Counted from the first letter of the stretch, positions 21,611 through 34,640 are shown. The stretch is DNA of 64,000 nucleotides from Symsagittifera roscoffensis (GCF_963678635.1 NC_087064.1:72105465-72169464); one strand, 5' to 3'. Notes: generated by a model not told the origin, from the sequence alone. Made by a program: numbers and translations.

Positions 21611-24215
21611 TCACTCGGTTAACTCCATGTCCAATGACAGATCGTAATTATCTACCACCTCATTCCCGTCGTTTTGTCGCGCGTGCCTCTTTCATTCACC
21701 TCGCAGGCAGGATCCACTATCAAATAGTCCTCATCATGCATGTCGGCTGGGGGATACCAGTCCTCCGATGAGGCATTGTGGGGCTGGTTGTTCCCCTAAT
21801 GAGCTGCCCGTCCGGTACTCAACCCATAAAAACGACCTCGTTGGTGCACTTCAGTTATTTGAAATGGACCGCGCTATTTTTCAGCATTTTTTTTTTGGTT
21901 CCCTTTGGTGAAACTACTTCCTGGAACACCCAGAAATAGTATCCGACTGATTAGGTTTTTGCATCTGCAGCTCTCTTATCAAATCTTCTTTTTTGTCTAA
22001 TTTGAGCCTGTTGCGTGTTCCTCCTGCATAGATCAGTAAGTTCCTGCTGCCTCCTGATCACATCACGCACGTACGTTTGTGGTACTGTTTCTTTACCTTC
22101 GTACTCAGCGTAGAAAAACTTTAATGGAAGGGCTTACTCGTGACCGGTTAACATCATATGCGGGCTTATTCCTGGGGTGAAGCGTTCGGTGCTGTTACAA
22201 GCGCCCATTACTTGCGGGAAGTGCCTCCCAATCATCCATGTAACGTGAGCAATATACCCTCAACATGGACACAATGTGCAAATCTGTCTTTCAACCAGGC
22301 CATTCTTTTGTGGGTGATAAGTGGTCGAGTGGGCCTGTGCCACCTGTGACTTTTTCATTAACTCCTTTGTGAGATCACCCACGATTTCTTTGTCAGTGTC
22401 TGATTGGAAAGTGATTGGGCAGTCGTGTCTCGCTATCCATACATTTATTAGGTGATCACACGTTTCCTCCGCTGATGCTATCATACAGTGAGTTGCTTCT
22501 GCATACTTTGTGAAATGATCAATCATCACCAGAACTTGATTATAGCCCGTGGCCATCATGCATAAATTCTGATGATGAACTTACAAAACCTCATTGAATC
22601 CTGATGACACTATTGTTTGAAGAGGAAATCTCAAATTCCTGGGGTCCTTTTACTGCTGACATGACAAGCATGCAGAAATCCACTTCTCACGGGCCTTCTT
22701 CAATCCTGGCTACTCAAATCGCTTCTGTATCCGGTTATACACTTCGTCCACGCCTTGATGACCCATCTGATCACGTGAATCAAAGAGCAATTCAGTTTGT
22801 CACAACTGTGATAGCACTATCGAATTATATTTGTGAAGAACTTTGCTCTCTTCCTTGCGTTTGCAGACCTTGATCTCTTCTTTAGTCAATTACAACAAGT
22901 TCGTTCTCTTTAGATAAAATTGCTTTAAGATCTTACAGCTGTCTTCTTCCAAATCACCTTTGTCAGGTGCTCAGCTTTTGATTCATCTCTTTAGATTACT
23001 CGTCATTCTATCATTTCGCTGGGCCCTTAACAGATCCGACAGTCTGTACCTGGCTTTCAGATTTGTCTTCATCACTTTTAGTTGTCCGCTAGCTATCTCC
23101 GGTGCATGGGCATTGTCCATCAACTTAACACACCATATCTTTTTCAAAGGTGTCGCTTCTTGCACTGATGGTTCTAGATTGGCACGGACGACCGTAGCTT
23201 GCGGAAGTAACATAGTCGGAAGTTTTGACACTGCTATTAACTCAAGGTCATCTGCGGCATTATCAACTACCGTGCCGTCCTAGTCGGAGGTATACTGGTC
23301 TCTGTCTGGGTCTTGACGCATTTCTCTATCCAGCCCGCGCTGCTTCCATTCTACTAGCAAAGATTAAATTGCGATTTCGGAGACGTCCGAATTGGATGTA
23401 GTTTTTGACACATTCTCCCATGGCAGAGACTGCGAGTCATCACTTGAGCTGGTGGATTCAGCATCATCGTCTTCTGATTTGTTTATGATGTTTCTCGACT
23501 CCCCGAACAGAATTCTGTCCCTTGGTAGCTCTGAAGTCGACTCCCCGGACATTATTCTATACCTTGGTCGCTTCGACATTGTCTCCCCGAACAAGTCAAC
23601 TTGTCTGAGCCCGAAGGTGCTTGACTCATCGGACAATGTTTCGTCTCCAGATGAACAATCCGAGCTCAGCTCGTACTCCTCCTTCGTCTCGGTGAAATGA
23701 ACTCTACTCGTTACGCTGGATATTAATTCAACACCGACCTCTTGAGCGGTTTGAGTGGCGACCAATTGCTGACACTCCACATACGAAGTCCTCAGAAGGA
23801 CATTTTTCGGAACCGAACTCACTAACTGATTCACTATCGATCGGCAATCCAGATCAATGTCGCGACTCCGAATTTCTACTGGTCTCGTGTCCGTTTTTTC
23901 GGTGATTGTCAACCTCTGCATGGTCTCCATCCACTCATGGTCAAGCCGTTCAATATCTCTGTCAAGCAGGTCACGGAGTTTCAGCATGACATCCGGTTCC
24001 ACGTTCATCGTCTTGTTTAGCAGGGCTATGCTGTTGATATCCAGCCTGGTCAGTTCTAACTGCACCATGTTTGATCGAACTAGCAAATCCAACGGAACCG
24101 GATGACCTTTTGCAAACATGTTTTGTCTCAGCAGCCGTTTCCACGAGAAGTTCGGGGTGTCCTTGTATGGGGTGCCCGGACTTGTCAAGCCACTTGGTGA
24201 GTGGCAGCTTGTCAT
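21611..24215 (-). pseudogene. M1 pol: linker, HHCC and integrase (broken)
   Basis: Open pieces 23364-24215 (acidic, Ser-rich linker with repeated 'LFGES' and 'MSGES' motifs, matching P2 52799-53600), 22983-23231 ('LKKIWCVKLMDNAHAPEIAS') and 22260-22559 (integrase core 'NQVLVMIDHFTKYAEATHCM', 'CPITFQSD', 'TTYHPQKNGLVERQ'). The HHCC zinc-binding region at about 22560-22980 and the GPF module at about 21850-21950 are visible only in broken frames. The second catalytic Asp and the Glu of the D,D35E set are still recognisable ('FQSD', 'NGLVE'). Confidence 0.7.
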
Positions 24216-25745
24216 AGGTCTCCTTATCTAGAAATGAGAAACCATCCTTGATTTCTGCCTGGTTAGCCTGCTTCTCCTCTAATTGCTCATAGAACTCAGT
24301 CTTTTTGCCTAGGTTGTCGGCATTCTGGTGTTTGTCACGTGTTCGATGCTCTATGATCATGTGATAGCCGTACAGACGCACGATCCAGCGACCAATGTAG
24401 CTTTGGTCCATCGAATAAGTCTTCAGCCAGGCAAGAGCACAATTGTCTACACGCAACTTGATGGGAGCACTCCTTAGGTAGGCTTTGTAATTTTCAGCAA
24501 AAGTGATCACCGCGAACATCTCCGCCTTTGGTGCACCGTACTTCATTTCAGTGTCGCTCAGGACTTTACTTCCGTAAGATATTGGTCTGAGAACAGTCCT
24601 CCCATTCCACTCCTGTTCCTGGTAAATTATGCCCGATATCGCAACTACTTTATTCCCTTTTTTGTCGGCATGCCGAAGACCGGAGCCTCGCAAAGTTCGC
24701 GCTTGATGTTCTCGAAGGAGACCTGAGACTCGTCAGTCCAGCTGATTTTCTTACCCTTATTTCGCATCAACTTCTGCATGGGGTATAACTCGTCAGCATA
24801 CCCTTTGATAAACTCTTGGTAGTAATTAGCGAATCCGAGAAAGCTCATCAATCGCGTGTCGGTCTTCGGTGCTTTCCATGTCAACACTGCTTCAACAGCT
24901 TCAGGATCTGGTTTGACTCCGTGTTTATCTACAAGTCGACCCAGATACTTAATTGAGTCTCTCAGAATTTCGCACTTGTAAGGTTTGCATTGCAGGCCGG
25001 CCTGTTTCATGCAAGTAAAGACCTCGTCTAGTCTCTCTATATGGTCCTCCAGCGTTGGTGTCGCGATGACCACGTCCTCAAGGTAACTAGTTATGAGGCT
25101 GCCATACTTCGTCGCATTGGATAGTCCAAACGGCATTCTATTCCACTGGATTAGCCTCAGTTCACACGCGAACCCGTTTTCTCTCGATCTTGTTTTCTGA
25201 GCTGCACTTGCCAGAACGCAGAGCCCAAATCCAAAGTCGCGAAGAGTTTTGCATATCCTAACTTGGAGAGGCTCTCATCGAAGCGGGGATTCGATAATGC
25301 GTCCTTTATCGTTGCCGCATTCAGGTAGCGGAAATAGCAACAAAATCTAAGTTTCCCCCCTTCTTTTTTGCCATGACCACGCCGCAAGCCCACGGGGACT
25401 TCGACGGTTCAATCATGTCATATTCCATTGACATTTCGATTTCTTTTCTGCATGCTTCAGACTTGTGTGGGGTCATTCTCCTAGCTCCCTCCCTATGAGG
25501 TACCGAGCCCTCTTTTATTTCTATCCCGCGTTCCACAAAAAAGCAGCAGTCTATATCAACCTTATGCTTCGAAAACAAGTCCGATTCAACACCGCTCTGA
25601 GCGAATCTAGCTCCTTATCTGATATTTTGCCTTTCAGGTGCTCTATCTCAGTTAGGAACGGCATGTTTGAAGCTAGTTCTTTTTCTGTTGGTCTCTCCGG
25701 AAAATTCGAGCAATTAAACCGCCCATCGTCTGTCTCTGATTTCAT
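24216..25745 (-). pseudogene. M1 pol: reverse transcriptase and RNase H (broken, YLED)
   Basis: Open pieces 25551-25745, 25321-25578, 25157-25393, 24645-25136 and 23971-24693. RT landmarks: 'YDMIEPSKSPWACGVVMAKK', 'FATLDLGSAFWQV', 'MPFGLSNAT', 'CEILRDSIKYLGRLVDKHGV', 'LMSFLGFANYYQEFIKGYAD'. The catalytic box is YLED, against YVDD in P2, so the enzyme is dead even apart from the frame breaks. RNase H follows ('RVDNCALAWLKTYSMDQSY', 'EHRTRDKHQNADNL'). Confidence 0.8.
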
Positions 25746-27692
25746 TGAAAACTACTTTTTGAAAGACTTCTATTCATTTATCCTCTTTAATATGCATTCT
25801 TGGTTGGCGTGTAAAAGAAATTCAGTGATTTCATATTTCTTGAAGTTCTCCACACTCTGTGCGCAGAAGCAATGCGTACACAAGTTTCTTGTCTCGATGT
25901 GTCGTCACCGTTGTTGCCTCTGTATTCAACAACACACTCACACACGGTCCTCTGAGTGAATGAGAAGCTTCTCCCTAAAAAAGCTGAGCTTTCACTGTTT
26001 GGGTTGGGAACCAGAATCACCTGTCTGTCGTTACTAAACTCATTCAGGTTCCCCAGTCTAAATTTTGCTACTACCACCTGATTAGGTTTTAACCTAAACT
26101 TCCGATCTAGGAAAATTGGCATCTTTGCTTGGTTAATCAGGATTTTTTTAAATTGGTTTCTTTTCATACTTTCTCTCTGGATCCTTGATTCGTATCAACC
26201 CGTCGTTGAGGTCAATCGTGACATCAAGGTTGCGCACAAAAACTTGTCCTAGGATGAACTGGTTGGACCCATCAAGATTCTCGACGACCAGAAAACTCAT
26301 CCAGAGATGCCTCCCTCCTAGCTGCAACGAGATGATGGGGGTCCTTCCGGTCACGTATATTGCACCCTGATTAGCCGCTGCCAGTCTGATCCGACCAATC
26401 AAAACCCATGTCGGTCCAAATGCTCAGAGGTATGACACTGACCACTGTTCCGGTGTCTAATACTCCCTTCACGGAGAGTTGTCTGCCCTGCACGTCTAGC
26501 ACATGCGCGGCCAGATCGGCTTCACATCCTATGTGGACTGGGTTTTGTTCGAGCATGACGTTGTTTCCGATTCGTCGGACCTTAAGCTCTTCTCAACCGA
26601 TGTAGACCCGGCATTGGTCACGTGAGTGAGCTTTAGTGTAAATGTTTATGCCTTCCACATTCATCAGAACTGGATTTGGTCCATAAACTTCAATGTAGTG
26701 TCCATCTACTTTCATGATTAGGGGCCTCCTGTTATGAGCAACGCTCTCACGGCCCTAGAATCCAATTTGGGATCTTTCTCTCTCAGGTAGTCCGTGTAGA
26801 TGTCTAGGTATACTAGCGTGATCTCGGACGGTTCAGTCAAGTTCTTCACCACCTGATGGCCTGCGACCAATATGATCGACATAATTTTCTTCCCCATTCT
26901 TGTCATGCCGAAGGTCTTTCCCGAGATGACATTCAACTTTAGACCCTGCTTCTTGGGTTTCTGGTTTTCCTCTTTTTTCGTTGTTTTCCCTAGAATGTCA
27001 AATTTCTCGCGCAGCTCTGTGTTCTCCAACTCAGACCTTACCCACTGCTCAACTTCTTTCTTAGCCAACTCTTGCTGAACGTTCTGTAATGCGGTCCGTG
27101 CGCTAGGCCATAGTCCACTTTGAGCGCACGGGCTGACTCTGCCTCCAGGCTCGAGGCAATCGCCTCATCAGGTAAAGGTCTTCACCTTCTTGGTCGTGAA
27201 TGTGCCTGGTGTCACCTCTTCCTTCCGCGATTCGGCTTCGTTCATCAGGCGTGCTCTGCTAGCCTTGACCTCTGAAAGCGCCTCTTCATGGCAGTGATGC
27301 TTCGCGTCCGCTACTGAATCCCAGAATTGAGCGCTATCCGACTTGAAATGTCCCTCCAAATTACAGAAGAAGCATCTCGGTCCATATTTCATTATGAGCC
27401 CTCTCGCATGCTCTCCGTGGTCCTCGTCGGTTGCATCTGCGTCGTCAAGAAAGTAGCCTATCGCCTATATATTTTGTTTGTAAGTAGAACAGGCTGAAAC
27501 ATGGTGGTCCATCGAACCACAATTCGCACATGACCTACTCTTATCCATGTCGTCACGAGATCTATACCAACTGGAATTCGCGCCAGTATTTGTTCCACTG
27601 TAGTTGCCGTAATTGCTGTAACGTTTTTGCACCCTTGATTTTATGAGCAAGTACTCAAGCAAATTCGTGTGCAAATCACCGGGCGTGGGCAC
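25746..27692 (-). pseudogene. M1 gag zinc knuckles and retropepsin (broken)
   Basis: Open pieces 27465-27692 (first knuckle, 'CANCGSMDHHVSAC'), 27168-27392 (second knuckle, with its final Cys lost: 'CFFCNLEGHFKSDSAQ'), 26718-27068, 26371-26556 and 26148-26402 (protease: 'LSVKGVLDTGTVVSVIP' and, after a break, 'FILGQVFVRNLDVTIDL'), and 25787-26167. The protease active site reads DTGT, against DTGA in P2. A 'VQQ' segment matches P2 between the knuckles and the protease. Confidence 0.75.
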
Positions 27693-27697
27693 CTGAT

Positions 27698-29635
27698 CTA
27701 GCGATAGGTTAAGTGTGTAGCCAACATGGTTTTTAGCTCATCAATTATTAATCCATTCATGAATTTTGAGGCAATGGCCAAGTTCCGCTCCGATATCCTC
27801 TCGTCAGGGTTGCTTCTCCTTCTGAGTAACTCGAGGTCATCCAAAAACTTGTCTATGGATTTGTCATCTCTTTGACGCCTCTTTTCAAACTTCATCATAG
27901 CTTGATGCCCTTGTACATCCGAGCCGAAACTATTCAACAAGATGTCGAAGATTTTGCGAGCACTGTCTCGTTCATTAGTCCTTTTTGTCATTACACAGCT
28001 TAGGGCCGTGCCCTCTAGGTTACTTGTCAGTGCGCTGGATTCCTGTGTCTTGGAGAGATTCTCCTCAAAGTGCAACTTCGTCACCTCTATCCAGGTATCG
28101 ATGCATCTGATTCGCCCTTGACTGATTTCGGCTTTTTGAGTGTCCTTCTTGACCTATCTTCTCCCTCGGTTGACTTCGAGAATTTAGTGATGAATGTTTC
28201 AACTGCTTTATTCAAAGGCTCAAACATAGAAGCGTACATCGTTGTGTCCTGCGAGGCAGTAGTCAGATCTGTAACCGTGCCCCCGACGTGGCATCCACTT
28301 CTGGCGGGGCCGGGTCCGTCCGAACCGCCATCGACGGGACTGCCCTGGGTTTCTCCCTATGGTTAGACTCGAAACTCGTTCTCTGGCGTGAGTCCTCCAT
28401 TGGAGCGGGACGCTTCTCCCGGCTGCTACCGCTCAAGATCTCATCAAGCTTCCGCATCTTCAGGTCTGCTTTGGCATCTAACCTTTTCTCCATGCCAGTC
28501 ATCGTATGGGCATAGGTGTTGTCATGATCGTTCAACAATCGCTCGATCTCTCTCGTCATCCTACTGTCTTTTTCTTGTGACTCCTTGGTTGCCAGCGCCA
28601 AGCTTTCTGCCAGGCGCCGATCGGTGTCCCGAATCAGCTGGTCCTGATCCCTTCTCGCTTGTGACTTCGCGTCTGTCAGCTCGTCTCTAAATCTTTCGTG
28701 GCCTTTTTGAGCCCATTCTTCAACTCGATCCATCTTCTTGGTCATGTCGTGTCGCATTTCTTCAGGGCCTGTCATTACACCGCCAAACATGTCACTCAGG
28801 TCGCTAGCCGTTCCCAGCACGATGACGTCAATTGAGGTTCCAGCCTGGGGCTCGATGATGCACCACCCTTTGCATCATCAGCCTATCGTATGTCGAGGAT
28901 GCTCCCATCGTCTTCCCATCCGACATTGGTCTAGTCGGCGAGTCAGACAACGCTTTCTTGCTCTTCTCCTGTCACGGGCTAGGTGTGAAGTCCATCCATG
29001 TCCGAGTGCACCAGCCCCGGACAGTCATATCCAGAAGACAATCCATCAGTTCGTAGCGATGTCATGGGTTCTTCGTACATTATTTTGAAGCTTCTTTTCG
29101 CTTTCGATTTTGGTTGATCTTCTCTTGGACTTATGCTCGACATCATCGCATTCTTGCCCTGCGTGACTAGAGAAGATTGTTCCTTTCTCCGACTATTGTT
29201 CTTGGTCTCCGATTTGGACGTCCCCTTAAACAACAGTTCCTCTCGTACTCCGACCTCGGAATGCTCCGAGGTCTCTTGAGTTTCCTCGTTTTCTTCCCGC
29301 TCCAATTCCTCGCCAGGCTCTTCCAGGTCCTCGCGATGGTGTTGGTCGGGTCGGAAAAGCGTTTGCTCCACTTTCTCGAGGGGATCAGTTGGCATCACGT
29401 TAGCCGCTCCGGCCTCGGCGTCCCGCTCCTCCTCGCCATCTCGATTCTTCTCACTTCGTAGTTTCATTCCGCTCACTGAAGGATCATTCTGACCTTCACT
29501 TTCTGCTTCACAGGCAAAAACGTCCTTGACGCTACTAAACGAAGGTTGGATACGCCGTGATTTAAACCTCCTCGTGCTTCCCGTGCTCAGCCTGGGAATC
29601 TTATTTGTTTGTGCTGGCGAGTCTCTACGCTGCAT
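27698..29635 (-). pseudogene. M1 gag N-terminus, coiled coil and capsid-like domain (broken)
   Basis: The start ATG at 29635 (MQRRDS, as in P2; an upstream in-frame Met at 29674 is not shared). The open piece 28979-29674 covers the disordered, charged N-terminus; 28263-28820 covers the coiled coil ('MTREIERLLNDHDNTYAHTM'); 27698-28084 covers the Retrotrans_gag-type helical domain ('KIFDILLNSFGSDVQGHQAM', 'DDLELLRRRSNPDERISERN'). Frame breaks lie near 28900 and 28100-28260. Confidence 0.75.
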
Positions 29636-31827
29636 GTTTCGTGATAAAAAAAAATATTTAACTTTAGACGACAATGCACAAGTACCACAGAAAGTAAACT
29701 CGAGAAAATTTGCTCAAGCCTGCCTACTCTCAGTGACTCACCTAAAGTTACACACAGGGCCTGCCCAGTGTTGAGTTTTTACTAACTCCACTGAGCTACC
29801 TAGTATAACAGTATCACAAAATTTCACAGGATATTGTAACTAACACACAAAACACAATTGATAATAAGATAAGAATACCCTATAGGTGACAGCGATCTTT
29901 CGTTCAGTATCAATTTACCGCCACAGACGTACCAAATCACTGCTTCGTTTAAAATCAAACGATATTTTATAAAAGAGCAGTGATTTTTTCAGTAACAGAT
30001 AAATAAAACCTATTCTTAAAAAAGACCTTCCTCGATTGGAACACTCCAAAAAACGAAGCCCAGGACACTGTCTTATCAAGTGAAAGTGTCTTGTCTAATA
30101 CACTCACCAAATTCTTCTTTTATATGTCCGGCGATTGCCCGAGCTGTCCTACAACGTAGCTCAAGGCAACCTTTGATCGAAAATATCTAAGCAAAAGCTC
30201 TCCCACACCCGGACAGCTTCAAGTGCACGAGAGTAGGGAACAACTTTTTCTTCTCAAGCGAGTGTGTCGTGTCTAATATACTCTCCGAGGTCTTCTTTTT
30301 TGTGTTCCCTGATTGCCCGAGCCTTCCTATTAAGTAGCTCAAGGCAACCACACAACCAAAATCACAATCAAAAATTTTGTTCGGATACTGTTGATGATCC
30401 TGATTTAGAATTCAAAGTCGATCGCGAATCTCCGGGCCGCTATTGGGCCACTATTTTCCTAATATACATGTCTCGTGAGTAGTCGACCTTCTATTTAGAC
30501 CATAAAAGGATATTTTAGGATGCTTAAATTGTCTCGGAGGGTCCCTCCAAATTTGCACTAAGGAGGATTGTTAAAGAGCTAAGGTCCTTTCGGAGGGTTG
30601 TTAAGACAATTAGTTTACTCCGGAGGGTTACCTCGGAGGGTACCTTCAACGCCTAAGTTGCTTTGGAGGGTCCCCTTAAATTCACTTAGGAGGGTCAATA
30701 AGAGAGTTAAGTCACTCTGGAGGGTTACTTCGGAGGGTTACCTCAACTTTCAAAATTTTTCAAGTCTCGCCTCAAAGGGGTCTCCAGCTAGCGTTAAAAA
30801 CTTCTACTAAGGAGGGTTGTTAAGGGTTTTAATTGAATCCGGAGGGTTGCTTCGGAGGGTTCCCGAAAAATCACGAAAACAAAAATTTTCACCGCTCTAA
30901 AGCCTTCGATTGCGGTCTAGCTTGCTTAAAACAAGGTGGGTTGACTCGGTCAACCTTTCCAGTAGGATAAAAACGTGGTTTTATGAAAATTTCAGCTTCT
31001 CGGGGGGTTCCCTAAAAGTTGGAACCTCCGAACCAACAAATTTAAAAAAAAGAAATTTCTCTCCTGAAGTTATCAACCTAAAAACCAAAATTATTCCGAT
31101 CGGTTTGTTAGTCTTTGAGAAATCAACAAAAACGCATTTGCCAAATTGGCCTTTTTTTACTACCTATATAGGTTCTCAGAGACTTTTTCCGCAATTCTTG
31201 TTGAAAGTGCCTAAAAAAACTTGAAACGAGCGCAGTAGCCCTATACGGCACTGGATTAATGCAAAAAACGGGTCAAAAAAGGCTCGAAATAAAAAATTTG
31301 GTCAAAAACTATCATATTTGGTCCATCCGATTCCTTCCTTTTCCGATCTTTAAGTCTCTAGCTCTATCCACGGAGCTATTCAGAGGGTTGCTCAAAAATT
31401 GCCTCAATAACCTTGCACGTTATGCTAGCAAGCTCCTAACGTAAAAAAATTTATTGCTCTAACTCTTAAAATTCAAAATCTCGATTCTCAAAACTTGTTG
31501 AAGAAATTCGGAAAATTACAAAAATTTTGATCGAAAAAAGTTTATTTTCGCCAACTTCTACTAAGTCTTTTTCCGCGCGGTTTCTTTGGTTAGGGGAATC
31601 GAACTACGTAGTAGCTCACTGCGCAGAAGCTTTTTACTGTTCGGTGTTTCTCGGGTCTAAATTAGAGTTAAGTAATATATAATAAGCATAATAACCTATT
31701 ATTAGTCGTCAACCGATATTACTATACCTTCCTTTGCGCCAATATATCCGAGATAAGACCCTTCAGTCGGAAATTCGCAATCAATGGTGCTGCAATCGGA
31801 CCGCGCCAATTGTGCCCTCCACCACTT

Positions 31828-32946
31828 AAGCTTTAATGAAATAGTACCCTAACGATACTAAAACTGTATCAACGATACCCAACAGTCGTTGTGGATGTTG
31901 TCCCTGTTGCCTCTTGTTGAGTCAGGAACACGTCTGTCCGCTTGCCACTCTACCCTCCGGTCACCGCCAAAAATATCTTTAACGTGCAAAAATACTCAAA
32001 CAACACTCACCACCAAAACACTCGATTTTAAGATCAGAAATCAAATAAATCAACCTCAAACAACAACAATTGGAAGGTCAGATCACATCCCGTCCGAAAA
32101 AATTATTTAAACTGTCATTTTATATTTTTTTACTGTTTTTGGTCTTTTTGGGTTTTTTAGTGTTTTTTGTACTTTTATGTTTTCAAGTAAATTTGTTTTT
32201 GGTTTTTTCTTAATTATACACTATTTTTGTTTGGTTTTACGCTTTCTTTTTGTGGTTTTTTAGTCCCAGGGTCTTGGGATAAGCAGGCTCTAGACTCCCC
32301 GACCAACCCTCCGGCCCCCCGGAATTTTTGGTCTAACTAAGTTAAAAAGCTAAATAGTACCAGGCGGAGGGTACTAAAAAGCTTTAATGAAATAGTACCC
32401 TAACGATACTAAAACTGTATGAACGATACCCAACAGTCGTTGTGGATGTTGTCCCTGTTGCCTCTGGTTGAGTCAGGAACACGTCTGTCAGCTTGCCACT
32501 CTACCCTCCGGTCACCGCCAAAATTATCTTTAACGTGCAAAAATACTCAAACAACACTCAAGGGAGGGTACCTTACTCACCACCAAAACACTCGATCTTA
32601 AGATCAGAAATGAAATAAATCAACCTCAAACAACAACAATTGGAAGGTCAGATCACATCCCGTCCGGAAAAATTATTTAAACTGTCATTTTATATTTTTT
32701 TACTGTTTTTGGTCTTTTTGGGTTTTTTAGTGTTTTTTGTACTTTTATGTTTTCAAGTAAATTTGTTTCTGGTTTTTTCTTAGTTATACGCTATTTTGTT
32801 TGGTTTTACCTTTTCTCTTTGTGGTTTTTTAGTCCCAGGGTCTCGGGATAAGCGGGCTCTAGACTCCCCGTCCAACCCTCGGGCCCCCGGAATTTTTGGT
32901 CTTAACTAAGTTAAAAACCTAAATAGTACCAGGCGGAGGGTCGGTA
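31828..32946. repeat. 551-bp tandem duplication inside the M1 leader
   Basis: The unit starting 'aagctttaatgaaatagtac' at 31828 is repeated starting at 32379 and runs to about 32946, with few differences apart from a 15-20 bp insertion near 32560. P2 has only one copy of this segment (44030-44600, opposite strand). The unit is T-rich on the + strand, A-rich in the element sense, and ends with a 'ggcggagggt' motif, so the duplication may have formed between two such motifs. Confidence 0.85.
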
Positions 32947-33060
32947 CCTTCCCCCTAGTACAAAACAGGACATTAAGGCCTCTAATTTGGACTTACTCCC
33001 GGAGCGGAGGGTTCGTCGCTGAAACGTTTGCTGATCATGATGGTCTTATGCCTTTAACAG

Positions 33061-33078
33061 GCCCACACAGGAGCGCCA
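33061..33078 (-). promoter_or_regulatory. M1 candidate tRNA primer-binding site
   Basis: On the minus strand TGGCGCTCCTGTGTGGGC begins 12 nt inside the 5' LTR end. P2 has TGGCGCTCCTGGGTGGGC at the same distance. The TGG start is what a tRNA CCA end would pair with. A 12-nt gap is longer than usual, and I cannot name the tRNA without a search. Confidence 0.5.
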
Positions 33079-33090
33079 TAAAAACGTCTC

Positions 33091-33974
33091 TGTAACATTC
33101 GCCCAAATACTACATAGTGACTGAGCGTAGAAAAAGCACCTATTGACGACTGGCCGAGGCCAGTTACCTAAATTCTACTCGTTTTTCACCGTCTAGACCT
33201 AGCCAGTAGATTTTTTGATCTGTTTGAGGCTAAGTAAAAGTTACCAATTTTAGGCCATCAGTCAAACGATTTTTGATCAGCTTTTGTTTGCATGCGAAGA
33301 TAATCACATAGCTGGGTCTCAGATCCCCAGATTACATGACTACCATTAAAAACACTGCTCGGATATACTATTTTACTATGTTTTTAGTGACAGTTATATA
33401 CTAAATCCATTGGAGATGGATTGATCCTTTCCGCTTTCTAGCTACTCATACTCTAAATACTAAACAATATTGCAATTAATTATAACGTTCAGGGCATTAA
33501 AATAGCTAAAAATATGCATTATCATAGTCTCTCAGCATATATGAGTCTCCGGGAACCGGGCCTCCTATTCCGTGCTTCTCTGGAAATAACGTCGTTGTCT
33601 CCTTACTTTCGTGGCACGGGAGGGTACTGTTCCGCTCCGGATGTTCCACTGAAGTCTCCTTTCGTGAGATCTATTTTTGCTAAGGGTCTTATCGTGTCTT
33701 GTTACCACGATAAGACGTCTCGTTACTCTCGTGTTTTTCTCACGACAGTTTTTGTCCTGTTTCTCCGGTTAGGCGTTTCGTTCGTCTTTTTCTGCCAAAA
33801 ATCACCGTTTCTGCCTTTCTCAGAAAAAGATCGCTCAGAATCGAAATTTCGAAAATTAAAAGTTCCAGAGTATTCTGACCCTCCTTTTTACTAATAATTG
33901 ATCACTCTGGCCCTTATCGTCCTTTTCCTAGTGCCGCCGCAGGTTCGACTGTACCGATTTGGGGGAATGGCACA
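33091..33974 (-). repeat. M1 5' LTR (884 bp)
   Basis: On the minus strand it runs TGTGCCATTC (at 33974) to GAATGTTACA (at 33091), the same termini and nearly the same length as the P2 LTR (43002-43884). It contains the perfect hairpin CTTATCGTG/CACGATAAG at 33688-33714 and the palindrome 'aatccattggagatggatt' at about 33403-33421. A TATATG element near 33537 is a possible promoter core at the place where P2 has TATAAA. Confidence 0.85.
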
Positions 33975-34640
33975 CCTGTTTTTATATTGTCTTTTTACTC
34001 TGTTTTTTACTTAATTTTTCTCTGTACCTGATTGGTTTTTTAATTTTTACTCGTGGCCTGAAAAATTAGTAACAAATCATTTTGGTTTTTTATCTAAAAC
34101 GAACATGTCTAAATCGAAATTTTGACTCAGAAACTTCCAGACAAATTAATTTAAAACTGTTTAATTAATTTTAGAGGTTGAAAGTATTCTAATCTTAATA
34201 GTAACTTAGAGGTCAACTGCGATTTGCTAATTTTTTAACATGATGGCTTAGAAACAAAATGTATGTGAAATATTGTAAATCGAATCTGTAAATTGATGTT
34301 TTATTGTCATTTAGATTAGTTTATTGTTAAAATCCTGACGATGCACATAGTTGCGAAAACGTTTGAAATTTGATTTTTAGCAAAAATTTCTTCAATTTTA
34401 CTTGTAAATTTGGGATAAACCCAAAAGCGAAGAGCTTAAAATTCCAACTGTTTCTCATTAAATGGCTAGAATAAAACTTTTTAATGATTTTCATCAATGT
34501 ATAGGGAATTTTTGTAGTTTTTTTATCGATACGTAGAATATGGCCGATTTTTATTTGAGTTACCGAATTGTTTCATATTGTAGCAGCTAGCTCCCTGTTC
34601 CACAGCATCATCACTCTAAACATATTTGAGAAAAAGCGTT
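33975..34640. other. Unassigned AT-rich DNA between M1 and the Penelope-like element
   Basis: No gene is seen. The first bases 'cctgttttta' match those expected to follow LTR-like block A3 at the M1 insertion site. The stretch around 34150-34210 ('ttaattaattttagaggt') resembles 4115-4135 in LTR-like block A1, so part of it may be LTR-derived. The part 'ttactcgtggcctg' at 34048 recurs at 35245 inside the Penelope-like element, which could mark a terminal repeat of that element. Confidence 0.35.

Larger units (their letters stand above)
29636..33090 (-). promoter_or_regulatory. M1 leader (5' untranslated region, about 3.45 kb)
   Basis: The whole stretch between 5' LTR and gag is non-coding and aligns as a reverse complement with the P2 leader (43885-47023). 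Read in the element sense (minus strand) it contains an A-rich block, an internal duplication (31828-32946), a broad zone with many ACCCTCCG-type motifs (visible on the + strand as 'cggagggt', about 30530-30900 and beyond), and two related modules with 'ggttgccttgagct' near 30170 and 30340. Such a long structured leader suggests internal ribosome entry or packaging roles; that is inference. Confidence 0.6.
10741..33974 (-). mobile_element. M1: near-complete but decayed giant LTR retroelement
   Basis: On the minus strand, from right to left, it has a 5' LTR (33974-33091), candidate primer-binding site, leader (to 29636), gag, protease, RT/RNase H, integrase, macro domain, spacer, polyprotein 2 with SGNH domain and the unknown C-terminal region, 3' UTR and a shortened 3' LTR (11128-10741). 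The total is 23.2 kb, very large for a Gypsy element. Nearly every domain is present but frames are interrupted many times. Key lesions include RT YVDD changed to YLED and loss of the SGNH catalytic His. Left flank 'gattct' and right flank 'cctgt' give no clean target-site duplication. Confidence 0.85.

Noticed and set aside
30530-30900. CRISPR-like array of 'cggagggt' repeats
   Set aside because: Units are too short, irregularly spaced and part of a eukaryotic LTR element leader; the spacers are themselves repetitive.
33935-33974. tRNA-like B-box 'GGTTCGACTGT' in the LTR
   Set aside because: The T-stem does not pair and no anticodon or acceptor arm can be drawn.
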